A stretch of 9,751 nt of DNA from an uncultured Flavobacteriia bacterium (GTDB taxonomy: Bacteria; Bacteroidota; Bacteroidia; Flavobacteriales_D; Crocinitomicaceae). The stretch spans positions 1 to 9,751 of the forward strand of contig CAISOQ010000480.1 in the NCBI GenBank assembly GCA_903887095.1. The letters are read 5' to 3'. Shown piece after piece: positions 7,053 to 9,751 of this stretch. Position 1 is the first letter of the stretch. Each line of letters begins with the position of its first letter. The translations under genes and the position numbers were made by a program. The notes under the pieces were generated by a model. The model was not told the DNA's origin. It searched no databases and was given only the letters and a program-made list of their open reading frames with translations.

Positions 7053-7865
7053 TTATTTTCCGAATTGTTCGATCACTTGTGTGGTTACTCCTGTATTTGA
7101 GAAACCTCCATCATGGAAAAGATTTTGCATTGTCACATATCTCGTCAAATCTGAGAACAATGAAATACAGTAATCTGCGCATGCATTTGCATCTGCATTT
7201 CCAAGCGGTGACATTTTATCAGAGAATGAAATAAATTCAGAGAATCCTTTCACTCCACTTCCTGCTGTCGTCATAGTTGGCGATTGAGAAATTGTATTGA
7301 CACGCACTTTTTTCGCAACGCCATAATGGTAACCAAAACTTCTAGCAATTGATTCTAGATAAGCCTTGTTATCCGCCATATCATTGTAATCAGGGAAGAC
7401 TCGCTGAGCAGCAATATAGGTCAATGCTACAATTGAACCCCAATCGTTCATGGCATCTAATTTCATAGCTGTCTGCATCACTTTATGAAAAGACAACGCC
7501 GATACATCCAATCCTTTCATGGTGTAATCGTAGTTTTCACTCGTGTAATGGTTTCCTTTGCGAACATTCACAGACATTCCAATGGAATGAAGAATAAAAT
7601 CAAGTTTTCCACCTAAAATCTCCATTGATTCTGCAATCAATTTTTCAAGATCTTCAACGCTCGTTGCATCTGCAGGAATGATTTTAGATCCTGTTTTCTC
7701 AGCCAATTCGTTGATTTCGCCCATTCGCATTGCAATTGGAGCATTTGTCAAAACGAACTCTGCGCCTTGCTCATGTGCTTTCTCGGCTACATGCCATGCA
7801 ATCGACTGACTATTCAGGGCTCCGAAGATGATCCCTTTTTTTCCTTTCAATAAATTATTCGCCAT
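7053..7865 (-). CDS. fabI: Enoyl-[acyl-carrier-protein] reductase (NADH) FabI
   Basis: Cytoplasmic enzyme that reduces trans-2-enoyl-ACP, the last step of each fatty-acid elongation cycle. It has 270 residues with the ATG at 7865. An in-frame TTG at 7886 is rejected because it lies inside the promoter -7 box and would add seven residues not usual for the family. The Rossmann start GIIFGALNSQSIAW (11-24) carries the FabI-type GxxxxxSIA nucleotide loop. HSIGM (93-97) follows strand four. The catalytic set is Y150, Y160 and K167 (Y160-x6-K167), with the same spacing as E. coli Y146, Y156 and K163. SPTMTTAGSG (195-204) is the flexible substrate-binding loop region, and FHDGGFSNTG (250-259) is near the end. 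It is a single-gene unit with its own promoter and a strong terminator, divergent from the gene at 7997. The identity is secure; drug response cannot be judged from this. Confidence 0.97.
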   Translation of the reverse strand: MANNLLKGKKGIIFGALNSQSIAWHVAEKAHEQGAEFVLTNAPIAMRMGEINELAEKTGSKIIPADATSVEDLEKLIAESMEILGGKLDFILHSIGMSVNVRKGNHYTSENYDYTMKGLDVSALSFHKVMQTAMKLDAMNDWGSIVALTYIAAQRVFPDYNDMADNKAYLESIARSFGYHYGVAKKVRVNTISQSPTMTTAGSGVKGFSEFISFSDKMSPLGNADANACADYCISLFSDLTRYVTMQNLFHDGGFSNTGVTTQVIEQFGK

Positions 7866-7883
7866 TTTCAAAATTCTTTGAGG

Positions 7884-7914
7884 CAAAGATAAAACAATAA
7901 AGTATACACTGAAA
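7884..7914 (-). promoter_or_regulatory. fabI: Promoter of fabI
   Basis: On the minus strand TATCTTTG (7884-7891) is an exact match to the Bacteroidota -7 consensus TAnnTTTG. Exactly 19 bases upstream lies TTTC (7911-7914), a one-mismatch -33 box (TTTG). The predicted mRNA leader before the ATG at 7865 is only about 10-13 bases, as is common in this phylum. The position also argues against translation starting at the TTG at 7886. Confidence 0.65.
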
Positions 7915-7919
7915 AAGAT

Positions 7920-7935
7920 GAATTCAAGAATTCAA
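7920..7935. repeat. Tandem 8-bp direct repeat between divergent promoters
   Basis: GAATTCAA occurs twice back to back (7920-7927 and 7928-7935); each unit contains the palindrome GAATTC. It lies just upstream of the fabI promoter and about 35 bases before the -7 box of the rightward gene, in the 131-bp divergent region. It could be an operator or chance in AT-rich DNA. Confidence 0.35.
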
Positions 7936-7969
7936 AGTGCGTAACCTTCCCATAAATAAAACGTTTGCC

Positions 7970-7977
7970 TAATTTTG
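7970..7977 (+). promoter_or_regulatory. -7 box of the membrane protein/glycosidase operon
   Basis: TAATTTTG matches TAnnTTTG exactly and ends 19 bases before the GTG at 7997, giving a short leader. The expected -33 position (about 7947-7950) reads TTCC, not a clear TTTG, so the promoter may be weak or need an activator. Confidence 0.5.
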
Positions 7978-7996
7978 TGCACCAATTAAATCCAAC

Positions 7997-9115
7997 GTGA
8001 AACGTATTTTATCCAGCAAGTGGTTCAGGATTCCATTTTTTTCTTTCCTGACGATTTTTGCCCTCATCGGTTTTTTTCTTTCCGCTTCGTATGTAGCGAT
8101 CAAATTTAAATTGACAAATGACAGCGGTATCGTGGATCAGAACAATCGCTATTTTGACGCAATCAAAGACAAATATGACCAATCCTTTAAAAAGGATACT
8201 ACCAAAGTTATTTTTGATGATTACCAGGCATTGCAGCGTATACTTCTACTGAACAAACATTACCCAAAAAATGCACAACACATTTTGCATGCCTACCAGA
8301 AAAGCAACAATCAAACAGAGGTACTGAGAATGCTTGATGCCGTTGATATCGAGTTGAAAGAAGATACGGATTACCAAAATGACTTGAAAGCTTTAAAGAA
8401 AAGTCAAATCAAACAGAGTCAAATTCGACATCAGAGTGTTTTTGAATGGATGAATATTGCAGAATGGCAAACATTTAAAATTGCAGTATCAAAGGATAAA
8501 AAACTAATTGACTCCGTCGCAAACCAGACGGGTGTTGAAGCAAGACTGATTGTAGCATGCTTAGTCGGTGAGCAAATCCGCTTGTTCAACTCAGGTCGTG
8601 AAGCCTACAAAAAATGGATTGGTCCGCTTAAAATTCTTTCTGTTGAGTCGCAATTTTCTTTTGGAGTGACAGGAATTAAAGAACAAACAGCGAAGGACAT
8701 AGAACACAACCTGCGCGACAAATCCAGCAAGTATTACCTTGGTGAAAAATATGAACATCTGTTAGATTTTAGCGGAGCTGATACAAGTGGACAACGCATA
8801 TCACGACTGACTTCCTTTAAAAATCATTACTATTCCTACATGTATGCGGCTTTATTCCTGAAACAAGTCAAAATTCAATGGGAAAAGGCAGGTTTCCCTA
8901 TTGATCATCGGCCTGAAATTCTTGTGACGTTATTCAATGTTGGATTCCCGCAATCTGAACCAAAGAGTAATCCTAAAGTGGGAGGATCTACTATCAAAAT
9001 CAATGAAAAACCATACTCTTTCGGTGCGATTGGTTATCAGTTTTATTACAGTGGTGAACTCTATGATTTATTCCCGTTCAAATCACATAAATTCGATTGG
9101 AAAGAGCATGCATAA
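7997..9115 (+). CDS. Membrane-anchored protein with faint lysozyme/lytic-transglycosylase-like motifs
   Basis: 372 residues, GTG start; the next Met in the frame is at residue 112, past the membrane helix, and the -7 box at 7970 fits the GTG. A short basic tail leads into one membrane helix (about 12-36), so the bulk is periplasmic. Residues 45-145 look helical and charged. The C-terminal half has a layout reminiscent of the lysozyme-like fold: a hydrophobic helix ending in a Glu (ARLIVACLVGEQ, E192), SFGVTGIKEQTA (221-232) resembling the S-x-G-x-x-G-[LI] stretch and TA of lytic transglycosylases, a YMYAALFLKQV helix (281-291), and LFNVG (312-316) in the place of the YNAG motif. E217 in VESQF is an alternative catalytic candidate. 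This is inference from pattern; I do not recognise a named family with certainty (DUF1402-type proteins came to mind). It overlaps by 8 bp a phosphodiester glycosidase gene, supporting a role in envelope glycans. Confidence 0.7.
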   Translation: MKRILSSKWFRIPFFSFLTIFALIGFFLSASYVAIKFKLTNDSGIVDQNNRYFDAIKDKYDQSFKKDTTKVIFDDYQALQRILLLNKHYPKNAQHILHAYQKSNNQTEVLRMLDAVDIELKEDTDYQNDLKALKKSQIKQSQIRHQSVFEWMNIAEWQTFKIAVSKDKKLIDSVANQTGVEARLIVACLVGEQIRLFNSGREAYKKWIGPLKILSVESQFSFGVTGIKEQTAKDIEHNLRDKSSKYYLGEKYEHLLDFSGADTSGQRISRLTSFKNHYYSYMYAALFLKQVKIQWEKAGFPIDHRPEILVTLFNVGFPQSEPKSNPKVGGSTIKINEKPYSFGAIGYQFYYSGELYDLFPFKSHKFDWKEHA

Positions 9116-9751
9116 GCATTTGATCTTATTCATTCTACTTTTCAGCAGTTTCGGTTTTGCCCAAACTGTTGCTGATTCGTTGGATACACTCCCTCCATTG
9201 CAACCAAATTACACATGGAAAAATCTTGCGAAGGGAATTAATATCATAGAAACGGATGCCCCAAAACGCTCTATAATTGGCGATTCAAAAATTACAATCC
9301 TGAAAATTGAACCAAAATATTTTGATTTTCAATTGTATACTGCCACTGAATTCCGCAAAAAAAAGACAGTTTGCGAATGGGCAGATACATTTGCATTGAA
9401 TGTTGTGATGAACGCAGGCATGTATGAATTATCAAACGGTTTGATCAATCGGGGGTACATGAAAACACACAATCATTACAACAATAGCAAATTTAATCCT
9501 GCTTACAAGGCAATGATTGCTATGCATCCTAAAGACTCTTCAAATCATGCTATAAATATTCTCGATTTACAATGTGAAGAATGGGAAAAAGTCAGCAATC
9601 GCTACCATACATATGCACAAGGAATGAGAATGATTGATTGCAGCGGACAGCCTTTGGGTTGGAACAAACGCAATCAATCGTGCAGCATGTTGGTTGCAGC
9701 CTTGGATGCAGAAAACAATCTGTATTACATTTTCAGCCGCTCGCCTTATAC
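9108..9751 (+). CDS. Phosphodiester glycosidase family protein (NAGPA/DUF2233), 3' end missing
   Basis: 214 residues are visible; the frame is open to the window edge. The ATG lies inside the end of the preceding gene (ATGCATAA, 8-bp overlap), and a purine-rich GGAAAGAG precedes it, so coupled translation is likely. MHKHLILFILLFSSFGFA before Gln19 is a signal peptide, giving a periplasmic or exported protein. The body fits the NAGPA-type fold: a KITILKIEPKYFDFQLYTA entry strand, the hallmark VVMNAGMYE (N102-A103-G104), NGLINRGYM (110-118), AQGMRMID (170-177) where relatives have a Q-[ST]-x-P-x-L/M strand, and SCSMLVAALDAENNLYYIFSRSPY (191-214), which matches the 'SxSxxAxxxDxxGNxxFIFxRSPY' stretch I associate with Bacteroidota DUF2233 proteins. 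Family members cleave or bind GlcNAc-1-phosphodiester-type or other glycan links; the substrate here is unknown. The expected downstream 'EGGPE' region lies beyond the edge. Confidence 0.85.
   Translation, partial: MHKHLILFILLFSSFGFAQTVADSLDTLPPLQPNYTWKNLAKGINIIETDAPKRSIIGDSKITILKIEPKYFDFQLYTATEFRKKKTVCEWADTFALNVVMNAGMYELSNGLINRGYMKTHNHYNNSKFNPAYKAMIAMHPKDSSNHAINILDLQCEEWEKVSNRYHTYAQGMRMIDCSGQPLGWNKRNQSCSMLVAALDAENNLYYIFSRSPY

Noticed and set aside
7866..7886. Upstream TTG start for fabI at 7886
   Set aside because: It falls inside the exact -7 box of the fabI promoter and adds residues absent from typical FabI.

Overview
The window reads as chromosomal DNA from a member of the Bacteroidota, probably a flavobacterial lineage; I cannot fix the genus. 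The basis is moderate AT-richness, starts with no clear Shine-Dalgarno sequence, TAnnTTTG-type -7 boxes, a FabI very like the Bacteroidota type, a DUF4412/GLPGLI-like secreted protein, and several short signal peptides ending in a Gln-led mature protein. I see no rRNA, tRNA, CRISPR array, insertion sequence, phage gene or defence system. No stretch above 300 bases lacks a gene.

Left part, plus strand: the 3' part of a DUF4412-like secreted protein gene (cut by the window edge), then ftsK (four-helix membrane domain, acidic linker, RecA-like motor, KOPS-reading gamma domain), then a secreted M14 zinc carboxypeptidase-like protein with a C-terminal amidotransferase-like domain that lacks an evident nucleophile. 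A perfect 9-bp inverted repeat lies in the leader of the peptidase gene.

Middle, minus strand: fabI (enoyl-ACP reductase), a strong intrinsic terminator with a TTCG loop, then two small outer-membrane beta-barrel genes that overlap by 7 bp. The second barrel gene runs tail to tail into the peptidase gene, and their stop codons interlock, leaving no intergenic space.

Right part, plus strand: after a 131-bp divergent promoter region shared with fabI, a membrane-anchored protein with faint lysozyme/lytic-transglycosylase-like motifs overlaps by 8 bp a phosphodiester glycosidase (NAGPA/DUF2233) gene that runs off the right edge. This coupled pair is the most interesting part and suggests joint work on a cell-envelope glycan. 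Otherwise the window is ordinary housekeeping and envelope gene content. I found no convincing new system.
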